Source of the DNA: Pedococcus sp031456495
GTDB lineage: Bacteria > Actinomycetota > Actinomycetes > Actinomycetales > Dermatophilaceae
Assembly (NCBI RefSeq): GCF_031456495.1
Contig: NZ_JAVDUW010000001.1
Coordinates: 806,001-870,000, forward strand
Direction of reading: 5' to 3'
DNA length: 64,000 bases
A program made the position numbers and the translations under genes. The notes under the pieces were generated by a model. It did not search any database. It was not told the origin of the DNA and was given only the letters and a program-made list of their open reading frames with translations. Numbering within the stretch: the first letter of the stretch is position 1; every line of letters starts with the position of its first letter. This document shows, in pieces, positions 17,073 through 24,984 of the stretch.

Positions 17073-17957
17073 GTGAAGCCAGCACCGTTCGTGCACCACG
17101 CGCCACGCACCGTGGACGAGGCCACGAGCGTGCTCGCCGACGTGGGCCACGACGGCAAGGTCCTCGCCGGCGGGCAGAGCCTCGTGCCGATGCTCAACAT
17201 GCGCCTGGCCACACCGGCCCACCTCGTCGACCTCGACCGCGTCACCGGACTCGACGGGGTCGAGGTCACCGCGGACCACGTCCGGGTGGGCGCGCTCGTC
17301 CGGCACGCGGACCTCGAGCGGCACGAGCAGGCGTATGCCGCGTCACCGCTGCTGCGGCAGGCCCTGCGCCACGTGGCCCACCCCGTCATCCGCAACCGGG
17401 GCACCACCGTCGGATCGATCGCGCACGCCGACGCGGCGGGCGAGATGCCGTCGGTGCTGGCCCTGTGCGACGGCGTCGTCGAGGTGGCCAGTGCCTCCGG
17501 GACGCGCGAGATCCCTTGGCACGACTTCTTCCTCGGCCCACTTGAGACCTCGCTCGCGCCCGAGGAGCTCGCAGTCGCCGTCCGGTTCGGGTGCCTTCCC
17601 CAGGGGACGGGGACGACCTTCGTCGAGCGCGCCCGCCGGCACGGTGACTACGCGCTCGCCGGCGTGGGGGCAGCGGTGACGGTGGTCGACGGGGCCGTCG
17701 ACCGGGCGCGGCTCACGTTCGTGTCGGTGACCGACGTGCCGGTCGTCCTCGACGTGACCGAGCCGTTCGCGGGGGCCGAGCCCTCCGCGGTCGACTGGTC
17801 CGGCGCGACCGACCTCGTCGCCGCTGCGGTCACCCCGGAGGGCGACATCCACGCATCCGCCGAGTACCGCCGCATGCTGGCGGTCGAGCTCTCCCGCATC
17901 GCGCTGGCCGAGGCGGCACGCTCCGCCGCTCCGGGGGCCGGGAGAGGTGCGGCATGA
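17073..17957 (+). CDS. Molybdenum hydroxylase, FAD-binding medium subunit
   Basis: 294 residues, CoxM/CutM-type FAD subunit of xanthine dehydrogenase-family hydroxylases; passes electrons from the iron-sulfur subunit to NAD or another acceptor. FAD motifs are present: AGGQSLVPMLNMR (about residues 31-43) and TTVGSIAHADAAGE (about 110-123). The GTG start at 17073 follows AGGAG by 8 bases. The stop overlaps the next start (ATGA), the first of a chain of three 4-base overlaps that ties the M, S, L and CoxG genes together. It lies 82 bp after the permease, probably in the same transcript. Confidence 0.92.
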   Translation: MKPAPFVHHAPRTVDEATSVLADVGHDGKVLAGGQSLVPMLNMRLATPAHLVDLDRVTGLDGVEVTADHVRVGALVRHADLERHEQAYAASPLLRQALRHVAHPVIRNRGTTVGSIAHADAAGEMPSVLALCDGVVEVASASGTREIPWHDFFLGPLETSLAPEELAVAVRFGCLPQGTGTTFVERARRHGDYALAGVGAAVTVVDGAVDRARLTFVSVTDVPVVLDVTEPFAGAEPSAVDWSGATDLVAAAVTPEGDIHASAEYRRMLAVELSRIALAEAARSAAPGAGRGAA

Positions 17958-18475
17958 GCGGCGACCCCGTCGTCGAGGAGCTGCTCGACGTCACCGTGAC
18001 CGTCAACGGCGTCCCGCGCCACGCGCGCGTCCCCGCCCGGCGGCTGCTGTCGGACTTCCTGCGCCACGACCTCGGCCTCACCGGCACCCACGTGGGCTGC
18101 GAGCACGGGGTGTGCGGCGCCTGCACCGTCCTGCTCGACGGCCGGCCCGCGAGGGCGTGCCTCGTCTTCGCGGTCACCGCCCAGGCGCACACCGTGACGA
18201 CCGTGGAGGGGCTGGGCACCCGCGAGGCGATGGGGCCTGTCCAGCGCGCGTTCGCCGAGTGCCACGGCCTGCAGTGCGGGTTCTGCACCCCGGGGTTCCT
18301 CACGACCATCACGGCATACCTCGAGGAGAACCCGCACCCGACGCAGGACGAGGCGCGCGAGGCGATCTCGGGCAACCTGTGCCGCTGCACCGGGTACCAG
18401 AACATCGTGAAGTCCGTCCTGCGCGCCGCCGAGCTGCGCGAGGCCGCCGGTGACGGGACCGGGGCCGGCTCGTGA
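17954..18475 (+). CDS. Molybdenum hydroxylase, [2Fe-2S] small subunit
   Basis: 173 residues, CoxS-type. The N-terminal ferredoxin domain has CEHGVCGACTVLLDG plus a later cysteine (RAC). The C-terminal helical domain has CGFCTPGF and CRCTGYQN, so all eight cysteines for two [2Fe-2S] clusters are present. It moves electrons from the Mo site to FAD. ATG at 17954 inside the previous stop; the stop overlaps the large-subunit GTG. The normal length (about 160-175) indicates a complete gene. Confidence 0.95.
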   Translation: MSGDPVVEELLDVTVTVNGVPRHARVPARRLLSDFLRHDLGLTGTHVGCEHGVCGACTVLLDGRPARACLVFAVTAQAHTVTTVEGLGTREAMGPVQRAFAECHGLQCGFCTPGFLTTITAYLEENPHPTQDEAREAISGNLCRCTGYQNIVKSVLRAAELREAAGDGTGAGS

Positions 18476-20916
18476 CGACCAGCATGTTCGGGGCGCCCGT
18501 CCAGCGGCGCGAGGACCCGCGGCTGCTCACCGGTGGCGGCCGCTACCTCGACGACCTCGGCCACGACGCCCTGGCCGCCGCGCTCGTCCGCAGCCCGCAC
18601 GCGCACGCCCGCATCCGCGACATCGACGTCACCGACGCGCTCGAGGTCGACGGGCTCGTCGGCATCTGGACCCACGAGGACCTGCCCGGACGGGTCGGCG
18701 AGCCCCTGCCGCTGCTCATCCCCCACCCGACGCTCACCCACGGCCGCACCCAGTACGCCCTGGCCCGCGACGAGGTGAACCACGTCGGCGAGCCGGTCGT
18801 CCTCGTCGTCGCACGTGACCGCTACGTCGCCGAGGACGCCTGCCAGCGCATCCGCGTCGACTACGAGCTGCTCACTCCCGTCGTTGGGATCGAGAACGCC
18901 CGTGCCGCAACGCATCTCGTCCACGACGACGTCCCCGACAACGTCTCGGCGCACATGCTGCAGGAGGTCGGCGACGTCGAGTCCGCCATGGCGTCGGCGC
19001 CGCACACGCTCGAGCTCGAGCTGTCGATCGAGCGCAGCGCGAGCATGCCGCTGGAGGGCCGGGGCGTCTACGCGCGCTGGGACGACGAGCGCGAGGAGCT
19101 GCGGATCTACTCCTCCACGCAGACCTCGACGGGCGTGCGGGCCGCGGTCGCCGCCAAGCTCGACCTGCCCCTGGCCAAGGTCGAGTGCATCGCCCCCGAC
19201 GTCGGCGGCGGGTTCGGCGTCAAGATCAACCACCCGTGGCCCGAGGAGGTCCTGGTCCCTTGGGCCGCAAGGCTTCTCGGGCGTCCGGTGAAGTGGACCG
19301 AGGACCGGCGCGAGCACTTCGTCTCGAGCGCGCACGAGCGCGGCCAGCTCCACCGGGTGCGGGTCGGGTTCGACGACGACGGCCGGCTGCTGGCCCTCGA
19401 CGTGAGGTTCTGGCACGACAACGGCGCCTACACGCCCTACGGCATCATCGTCCCGATCATCACCTCGACCCAGCTGCTGGGTCCGTACAAGCCGGGCACC
19501 TACCGGGTCGAGTTCTGGTCGCTCTACACCAACACGGTCCTCGTCACGCCGTACCGCGGCGCGGGCCGACCCCAGGGCTGCTTCGCCATGGAGCGCACCA
19601 TGGACGCCATCGCCGACGACCTCGGCCTGGACCGCACCGAGGTCCGCCGTCGCAACTTCATCCAGTCCGACGAGATGCCGTGGGACCACGGTCTGCTCTT
19701 CCAGGACGGCCGGCCGCTGCGCTACGACAGCGGCGACTTCCCGGCAACGCTCGCCATGCTCGAGCGGCTCGTCGGCTGGGACGACTTCGCGGCCTACCGG
19801 GAGCAGGCGCGCGCCGAGGGGCGCAGGGTCGGGCTCGGCATCGGCTGCTACGTCGAGGGCACGGGCGTCGGCCCCTACGAGGGCGGCCACATCCAGGTCG
19901 AGACCAGCGGCCGCGTCAACGTCTCGACCGGCCTCACCTCGCAGGGTCAGGGGCACGAGACCGTGTTCGCCCAGGTGGTGGCCAGCGAGCTCGGCGTGCG
20001 GCTCGAGGACGTCCACGTCACGACCGGCGACACCAGGCGCATGCCGTATGCCGTGGGCACGTTCGCCTCGCGCGCCGCGGTCATGAGCGGCAACGCGATC
20101 GCGCTCGCGGCCCGCCAGGTCCGGGCCAAGGCGCTGCGGATCGCGGCCGACGCGCTCGAGGTCAGCCCCGACGACCTCGAGATCGTCGACGGCGACGTCC
20201 GGGTCAAGGGGGCACCCGACACGCACATGGGCCTCGGCACGGTCTCGGTGATGTCGAACCCGCTGCGCTACGCGTTCGACGAGGCGGCCAAGGCGGCCAC
20301 GCAGTTCGCCGGCAGCAACGACCCCGACCGGCCCCCCGTCGCCGACGACGAGGAGCCCGGCCTGGAGGGCAAGGACTTCTACTCCCCCACGCAGGCGACG
20401 TTCGCCAACGGCATGCACGCCGCCGTCGTCGAGACCGACCCGGTCACCGCCGAGGTCCGCATCCTGCGCTACTGCGTCGTCCACGACTGCGGGCCGATGA
20501 TCAACCCGATGGTCGTCGAGGGCCAGGTCCACGGCGGGGTCGCGCAGGGCGTCGGCGGCGCACTCTACGAGCGGATGGTCTACGACGAGGGCGGCCAGCT
20601 GCTCAACGCCAGCTTCATGGACTTCCTCATGCCGTACGCGTCCGAGGTGCCGTTCATCGAGACCGACCACCTCGAGACGCCCTCGCCGCTGAACCCGTTG
20701 GGCATCAAGGGAGCCGGCGAGGCGGGCTGCATCCCGGTGTCGGCCGTCATCGCCTCGGCGATCGAGGACGCCGAGGGCTTCCCGATCCGCTCGATGCCGA
20801 TCTCGCCGGTCGAGCTGTGGGAGCTGCGCCGGCGGCACGAACGCGGCGAGTGGCCCTCCCTGCGGCACGTCCACGGCACACCAGACACCGCCACCCGACC
20901 CGAGGAGCAGCGATGA
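18472..20916 (+). CDS. Molybdenum hydroxylase, Mo-cofactor large subunit
   Basis: 814 residues, xanthine dehydrogenase/aldehyde oxidase large-subunit family. It starts FGAPVQRREDPRLLTGGGRY as in CoxL/CutL proteins. Residues about 357-368 read TPYRGAGRPQG, the loop of non-CO-oxidising members; form I CO dehydrogenases have a cysteine loop here. QGQGHETVFAQ (about 490) and GIKGAGEAGCIP (about 744-755), with the catalytic glutamate, complete the active site. It hydroxylates a heterocycle or aldehyde using water. The neighbouring NCS2 permease suggests a nucleobase, for example uracil or thymine dehydrogenase, but this is inference. GTG start overlaps the small-subunit stop. Confidence 0.92.
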   Translation: MTTSMFGAPVQRREDPRLLTGGGRYLDDLGHDALAAALVRSPHAHARIRDIDVTDALEVDGLVGIWTHEDLPGRVGEPLPLLIPHPTLTHGRTQYALARDEVNHVGEPVVLVVARDRYVAEDACQRIRVDYELLTPVVGIENARAATHLVHDDVPDNVSAHMLQEVGDVESAMASAPHTLELELSIERSASMPLEGRGVYARWDDEREELRIYSSTQTSTGVRAAVAAKLDLPLAKVECIAPDVGGGFGVKINHPWPEEVLVPWAARLLGRPVKWTEDRREHFVSSAHERGQLHRVRVGFDDDGRLLALDVRFWHDNGAYTPYGIIVPIITSTQLLGPYKPGTYRVEFWSLYTNTVLVTPYRGAGRPQGCFAMERTMDAIADDLGLDRTEVRRRNFIQSDEMPWDHGLLFQDGRPLRYDSGDFPATLAMLERLVGWDDFAAYREQARAEGRRVGLGIGCYVEGTGVGPYEGGHIQVETSGRVNVSTGLTSQGQGHETVFAQVVASELGVRLEDVHVTTGDTRRMPYAVGTFASRAAVMSGNAIALAARQVRAKALRIAADALEVSPDDLEIVDGDVRVKGAPDTHMGLGTVSVMSNPLRYAFDEAAKAATQFAGSNDPDRPPVADDEEPGLEGKDFYSPTQATFANGMHAAVVETDPVTAEVRILRYCVVHDCGPMINPMVVEGQVHGGVAQGVGGALYERMVYDEGGQLLNASFMDFLMPYASEVPFIETDHLETPSPLNPLGIKGAGEAGCIPVSAVIASAIEDAEGFPIRSMPISPVELWELRRRHERGEWPSLRHVHGTPDTATRPEEQR

Positions 20917-21566
20917 GGATCTCCGGCACCGCCGAGCTCAAGGCGGACCCGCAGCAGGTGTTCGACGCCTTCCACGACCCCGCCGTCCTCGCCCGCTGCC
21001 TGCCCGGCTGCGAGTCGCTCACCGAGATCGGTCCGTACCGGTACGCCATGACGGTCACGGCCGGGGTCGCGGCGGTCAAGGGGACCTACGACGGCACGGT
21101 CGCGCTGCACGACCCGAACCCGCCGGAGGGCTTCACCCTCAAGGCGAGCGGCGCCGGCAGCCCGGGCACCGTCGACGCGGACGTCGTCGTGCGGCTGGCC
21201 GCGGCCGACGGGGGCGGCACCGCCCTCGCGTACGACGCGGACGCCACCGTCGGCGGCATGCTCGGCGGCGTCGGGCAGCGGATGCTCACCGGCGTCACGC
21301 GCAAGATGGCCGGCCAGTTCTTCACCGCCGTCGACGACGACATCGCGGGCGTGCGGCCCGTGCCGATCGAGCAGCCCGTCCTGACCCGCCACCCCGGTGC
21401 GCCCGCCGGCGCGCCCGTGTATGCCGGGCGGCGGGCCGTGCCTGCCGCCGAGGCCGGGATGGGCGCCGGGGGCCGCGGCAACCGCGACTTCGGCTGGGGC
21501 GTGCTCACGGGCGGGGTGGTCGCGCTGGCCGGGGTTATCGTGGGATGGGCGATCGGAGGACGCTGA
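20913..21566 (+). CDS. coxG: CoxG/SRPBCC-family membrane-anchored accessory protein
   Basis: 217 residues. The first 150 form a CoxG-type SRPBCC domain (MRISGTAELKADPQQVFDAF through GQRMLTGVTRKMAGQFF). The C-terminus has one hydrophobic helix (about residues 193-214, GWGVLTGGVVALAGVIVGWA) that should anchor it in the membrane, with a proline/alanine linker between. In CO dehydrogenase clusters CoxG tethers the enzyme to the membrane. Here it probably does the same for the L/M/S hydroxylase. ATG overlaps the large-subunit stop; its own stop (TGATG) overlaps the next start. Confidence 0.88.
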   Translation: MRISGTAELKADPQQVFDAFHDPAVLARCLPGCESLTEIGPYRYAMTVTAGVAAVKGTYDGTVALHDPNPPEGFTLKASGAGSPGTVDADVVVRLAAADGGGTALAYDADATVGGMLGGVGQRMLTGVTRKMAGQFFTAVDDDIAGVRPVPIEQPVLTRHPGAPAGAPVYAGRRAVPAAEAGMGAGGRGNRDFGWGVLTGGVVALAGVIVGWAIGGR

Positions 21567-22462
21567 TGCGCGCATTCACCACGGCCGCGATCCAGGTCGC
21601 GCCGGTTCCCGGGCCGCTGTCGCCCGAGACCGTGCGCAAGAACCTCGACAAGTGCGTCGACTTCGTGCGCCGTTGCGTCGACGCGACCGGCGCCGAGCTG
21701 GTCGTCCTGCCCGAGACCGCGACGACCGGGTTCACGCCGGACTGCTCCACCGAGGAGCTGTGGGACCTCGTCTCCGAGGTGCCGGGTCCGGTGACCGAGC
21801 CGGTGCAGCAGGTGGCACGCGACCTCGGCGTCCACGTCGTCCTCGGCACGTACGAGCGCGGTCCCGAGCGAGGCGTGGTCTACAACGCGGCCGTGCTCAT
21901 CGGGCGCGACGGCGAGGTCGCGGGGGTCTACCGCAAGACGCACCCGTTCTGCACCGAGCACGTCGACGGCGGCGGCTGGGTCACCCCGGGCCACGACGTC
22001 ACGGTGGTCGAGACCGACCTCGGGCGGATCGGCATGATCATCTGCTTCGACGGCGACTACCCCGAGCTGTCCCGGATCCAGGCGGTCCGCGGCGCCGAGG
22101 TGATGGTCCGGCCGTCGGCGCTGCTGCGCTCGGCCGACGTCTGGGAGCTCACGTCGCGGGCGCGCGCCTACGACAACCACGTCTTCGTCGTCGGGGCCAA
22201 CGCCACCGGCACCGACCCGGCTGGGGTCCTCTACTTCGGCAACTCGCACATCGTGACGCCGGTCGGCCACATCGTCGCCAAGGCCGCCTCGCACGAGGGG
22301 TGGGTGAGCGCCCTGCTCGACCCCGACACGGCGCTGGCCTCGCTCACCCCGGGCTCGAACATCGGCCAGGGCTTCGACCACCTCCGTGACCGCAACCTCG
22401 AGCTGATCCGCCGGCACCGCGCCGAGCTCGAGGGCGAGGCCCGGACCTCCTTCCCCCACTAG
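21566..22462 (+). CDS. Carbon-nitrogen hydrolase (nitrilase superfamily amidase)
   Basis: 298 residues from the ATG at 21566, which has GGAGGA 5 bases upstream. The catalytic Glu-Lys-Cys triad is visible: VLPETATTG (Glu near residue 47), YRKTHPF (Lys near 122) and IICFDGDYPE (Cys near 156). Such enzymes hydrolyse linear amides or N-carbamoyl compounds to acid plus ammonia. It is the last gene of the permease/Mo-hydroxylase run, so it probably acts on a ring-opened product (a ureido acid or an amide such as malonamate). The exact substrate cannot be read from sequence. A triple repeat starts at its stop codon. Confidence 0.9.
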   Translation: MRAFTTAAIQVAPVPGPLSPETVRKNLDKCVDFVRRCVDATGAELVVLPETATTGFTPDCSTEELWDLVSEVPGPVTEPVQQVARDLGVHVVLGTYERGPERGVVYNAAVLIGRDGEVAGVYRKTHPFCTEHVDGGGWVTPGHDVTVVETDLGRIGMIICFDGDYPELSRIQAVRGAEVMVRPSALLRSADVWELTSRARAYDNHVFVVGANATGTDPAGVLYFGNSHIVTPVGHIVAKAASHEGWVSALLDPDTALASLTPGSNIGQGFDHLRDRNLELIRRHRAELEGEARTSFPH

Positions 22463-22605
22463 CCGTTCGTGGCCCAGACGCCACGATCGGTCGTCCGATC
22501 CGGGCGCGAGCCGCCGTTCGTGGCCCAGAGGCCACGAACGGTCGTCCGACCGGGCGCGAGCCGCCGTTCGTGGCCCAGACGCCACGATCGGTCGTCCGGT
22601 CCGCC
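22462..22605. repeat. Three tandem copies of a ~50-bp hairpin unit
   Basis: Units begin at 22462, 22513 and 22563, each starting GCCGTTCGTGGCCCAGA. In the middle copy CCGTTCGTGGCC pairs perfectly with GGCCACGAACGG across a 4-base loop; in copies 1 and 3 the right arm is degraded (CCACGATCGG). It fills the gap between the amidase and lysozyme genes. It may act as terminator of the long catabolic transcript. Confidence 0.85.
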
Positions 22606-22627
22606 GCCGCGCGGTTAGGGTGCCCGT

Positions 22628-23320
22628 ATGCGACGGCGACGGGGGGTGGTCGTCCTCCTGGGCGCGGTCCTCGTGCTCACGCTCGCGGGCGTGCTGGCGA
22701 TCGAGCTGTGGCTGCCCGGCCGGCGCCCCGCGCTGCTGGCCGGCGAGACCTACGGCGTCGACGTCTCCGCCCACCAGGGCACCATCGACTGGCCGGCCGT
22801 CGCCGCGGACGGGGTGTCCGCGGCATACCTCAAGGCGACGGAGGGCGCGACGTTCCGCGACCCGGCGTTCGCGCGCAACTGGCAGCAGGCCCGCGCGGCG
22901 GGGCTCGAGGTCGGCGCGTACCACTTCTTCACGCTCTGCCGCGGCGGGGCCGAGCAGGCGGTGAACCTCCTCGGCGCCCTCGACGGCGTGGAAGGCCGCC
23001 GCGACACCCGCTCGCTGCCGGTCGTCGTCGACCTCGAGCTCAGCGGCAACTGCTCCGCCCGGCCGCCGCGCGCGACCGTCCAGCGCGAGCTCGACGCCTT
23101 CGTCGACGCGGTGGAGAAGGGCACGGGACGGCCGGTCCGCTACTACGTCCTCAACAGCTGGGACGCGAGGTACCCGCCGAACCGCGACCGCCCACGCTGG
23201 GTCCGCAGCATCGTCGTGCGGCCGCCCGGCGCGTGGGTCTGGTGGCAGGCGAGCAACCGCGCGCGGGTCGACGGGGTCGACGGACCGGTGGACCTCAACG
23301 TCGTCCGGCCCACCCGCTGA
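22628..23320 (+). CDS. GH25 lysozyme-like muramidase, secreted or membrane-anchored
   Basis: 230 residues. The N-terminus has an MRRRR basic start and a hydrophobic helix (about residues 6-27), either an uncleaved anchor or a signal peptide. The GH25 fold follows: GVDVSAHQGTIDWPAV (catalytic Asp), YLKATEGATFRDPAF, YHFFTLCRGG and VVVDLELSG with the second acidic pair. Predicted to cut the glycan of peptidoglycan. It lacks a cell-wall-binding domain, so it is a minimal enzyme. Placed after the repeat array and unrelated to the catabolic genes. Confidence 0.9.
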   Translation: MRRRRGVVVLLGAVLVLTLAGVLAIELWLPGRRPALLAGETYGVDVSAHQGTIDWPAVAADGVSAAYLKATEGATFRDPAFARNWQQARAAGLEVGAYHFFTLCRGGAEQAVNLLGALDGVEGRRDTRSLPVVVDLELSGNCSARPPRATVQRELDAFVDAVEKGTGRPVRYYVLNSWDARYPPNRDRPRWVRSIVVRPPGAWVWWQASNRARVDGVDGPVDLNVVRPTR

Positions 23321-23375
23321 CGCACCGCGGGACTCGACGGGGCGCGTCGGCCGTCGTCGGGTTAGCGTCGGCAGG

Positions 23376-24926
23376 GTGACCGCAGCCTCCCCCGTCCTGC
23401 CCACCAGCTCCCCGTCCGCCCAGGGCATCGACGCCCGCGGCGTCCTCGCCCTCGTCGACGCCCTCGAGGCCGACGGCCACGACCCGCACAGCCTCCTGCT
23501 CGCGCGGCACGGCCACGTCGTGGCACGTGGGTGGTGGGCGCCGTATGCCGCGGAGCGCGTCCAGCTCGTGTACTCGCTGAGCAAGTCGTTCACCGCGACG
23601 GCGGTCGGGCTGCTCGTCGACGAGGGGCGGCTCTCGCTCGACGACCGCGTCTTCGACGTGCTGCCCGCGAGCCTGCTGCCGGCCAGAGCCGAGGTGTCCG
23701 AGCGGTACAGGAAGCTCACCCTCGGCCACTGCCTCACCATGGCGACCGGCCACGACGTCGACGCCTGGCCGGGGCGGGTGGCCCTGTCGGCGACCATGCC
23801 GTCGAACGACGGCACCGACCCCGTGCTGGGCGCGATCCTGGCGCACGAGCCCGAGCACGAGCCGGGCACCGCCTGGGCGTACAACCAGCTGGCGACCTAC
23901 CTGGCGGCGTCGTGCGTCCGCGAGGTGACGGGCAGCGGCGTGCTCGACCTGGTCCGCTCGCGGGTCGTGTCCGTGCTGGACCCCGCAGGCGCCGAGCGCG
24001 TGCGCTGGCACCGCACCGCGACCGGCCGCGAGCTCGGCTTCTCGGGCATCCACGTCGGCACCGACGCGATCCTCGGTCTCGCCCAGACCTACCTCGACCA
24101 CGGCACGTGGGCGGGCGACCGGCTGCTGTCCCCCGACTGGGTCTCGACGGCGACGTCCCCGACCGGCCTGCCCAACCGCGAGCCCGCCCCCAACCCCGAC
24201 TGGACGCACGGGTACGGCTGCTCCTTCTGGGGCGCCAGCCACGGCTACCGCGGCGACGGCGCCTACGGCCAGTACGCGATCGTGCTGCCCGAGCAGGACA
24301 TCGCCCTGGCCATCACGTCGGAGACCGTCGACATGCAGGCAGTCCTGGACCTGGTCTGGGAGCACCTGCTCCCCGCGGTCGACCGCGACGGCGACCCGGG
24401 GGCGGACGACGCGCTGGCAGCGCGCATGGCCGCCCTCGCCGTCCCGACGCCACGGTCGGCCCCCGGCCGGTTCGGCATGGGGTCCTGGACCCGGTCCGCC
24501 GACAGCCAGCTCCCCGAGGCGTATGCCGGGGTGCGCGTCGAAGGGGTCGACGGCCCTGGCCCCGCCGGTGAGGCGACAGGCGCCGGTGAGGCGACAGACG
24601 CCGGGCAGGCCACCGGCGGCTCGGCGGCATACCGGCTCACGGTCGAGGCGCACGGCACCACGGCGACGGTCGAGGTCGGGGACGGGCGCTGGGTCGACAC
24701 GCGGCTCACCGTCGGCGACGTCGAGCTGGTCGTCGCCGCGTCGGGTGGCTGGACGGGTGAGGGGACGTTCGAGGCGGACCTGCGGCTCGTCGAGACCCCG
24801 CACCGGGTCCTCGTGCGCACGCGCCACGACGGCACCGCGTGGCTGGGCTGGCACCAGGTGCCGCTGCACGGGTCGGACCCGCTCGCGCTCGTCCTACCCG
24901 GGGACCGGGCCTACCTCTCCCCCTAG
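23376..24926 (+). CDS. Serine hydrolase, beta-lactamase class C / 6-aminohexanoate-dimer hydrolase type
   Basis: 516 residues. The Ser-x-x-Lys motif is SLSKS (about residue 69), the Tyr-x-Asn-type motif is YNQ (about 169), typical of class C-like esterases and amidases. No signal peptide, so it is cytosolic and not a classical beta-lactamase. Residues about 395-415 contain a short repeat (GEATGAGEATDAGQATGG) linking to a C-terminal beta-rich domain. GTG start at 23376. Substrate unknown; amide or ester hydrolysis is a safe statement. Confidence 0.85.
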   Translation: MTAASPVLPTSSPSAQGIDARGVLALVDALEADGHDPHSLLLARHGHVVARGWWAPYAAERVQLVYSLSKSFTATAVGLLVDEGRLSLDDRVFDVLPASLLPARAEVSERYRKLTLGHCLTMATGHDVDAWPGRVALSATMPSNDGTDPVLGAILAHEPEHEPGTAWAYNQLATYLAASCVREVTGSGVLDLVRSRVVSVLDPAGAERVRWHRTATGRELGFSGIHVGTDAILGLAQTYLDHGTWAGDRLLSPDWVSTATSPTGLPNREPAPNPDWTHGYGCSFWGASHGYRGDGAYGQYAIVLPEQDIALAITSETVDMQAVLDLVWEHLLPAVDRDGDPGADDALAARMAALAVPTPRSAPGRFGMGSWTRSADSQLPEAYAGVRVEGVDGPGPAGEATGAGEATDAGQATGGSAAYRLTVEAHGTTATVEVGDGRWVDTRLTVGDVELVVAASGGWTGEGTFEADLRLVETPHRVLVRTRHDGTAWLGWHQVPLHGSDPLALVLPGDRAYLSP

Positions 24927-24931
24927 GCCCG

Positions 24932-24947
24932 GTTGGCAACATGTGCC
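24932..24947. promoter_or_regulatory. Operator-like site before hyuA
   Basis: GTTGGCAACATGTGCC, 38 bp before the hyuA start. It shares TGGCAACA..TGCC with the site before the permease and GTTGGCAACAT with the pucR junction. Candidate site for the same regulator, which would place hyuAB in the catabolic regulon. Confidence 0.45.
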
Positions 24948-24984
24948 GACGCCCGTGCGGGGGCGAATGGGTTGAATCGCTCGC

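Noticed and set aside
17830..20874. 1014-residue minus-strand open frame opposite the Mo-hydroxylase
   Set aside because: Antisense to three well-supported overlapping genes, composition typical of a shadow frame.
18472..20916. CO dehydrogenase (CoxL) as annotation
   Set aside because: The active-site loop lacks the cysteine motif of form I CO dehydrogenases and context is nucleobase-related.
22462..22605. CRISPR-like array
   Set aside because: Only three units, contiguous with no unique spacers, and hairpin arms decayed.
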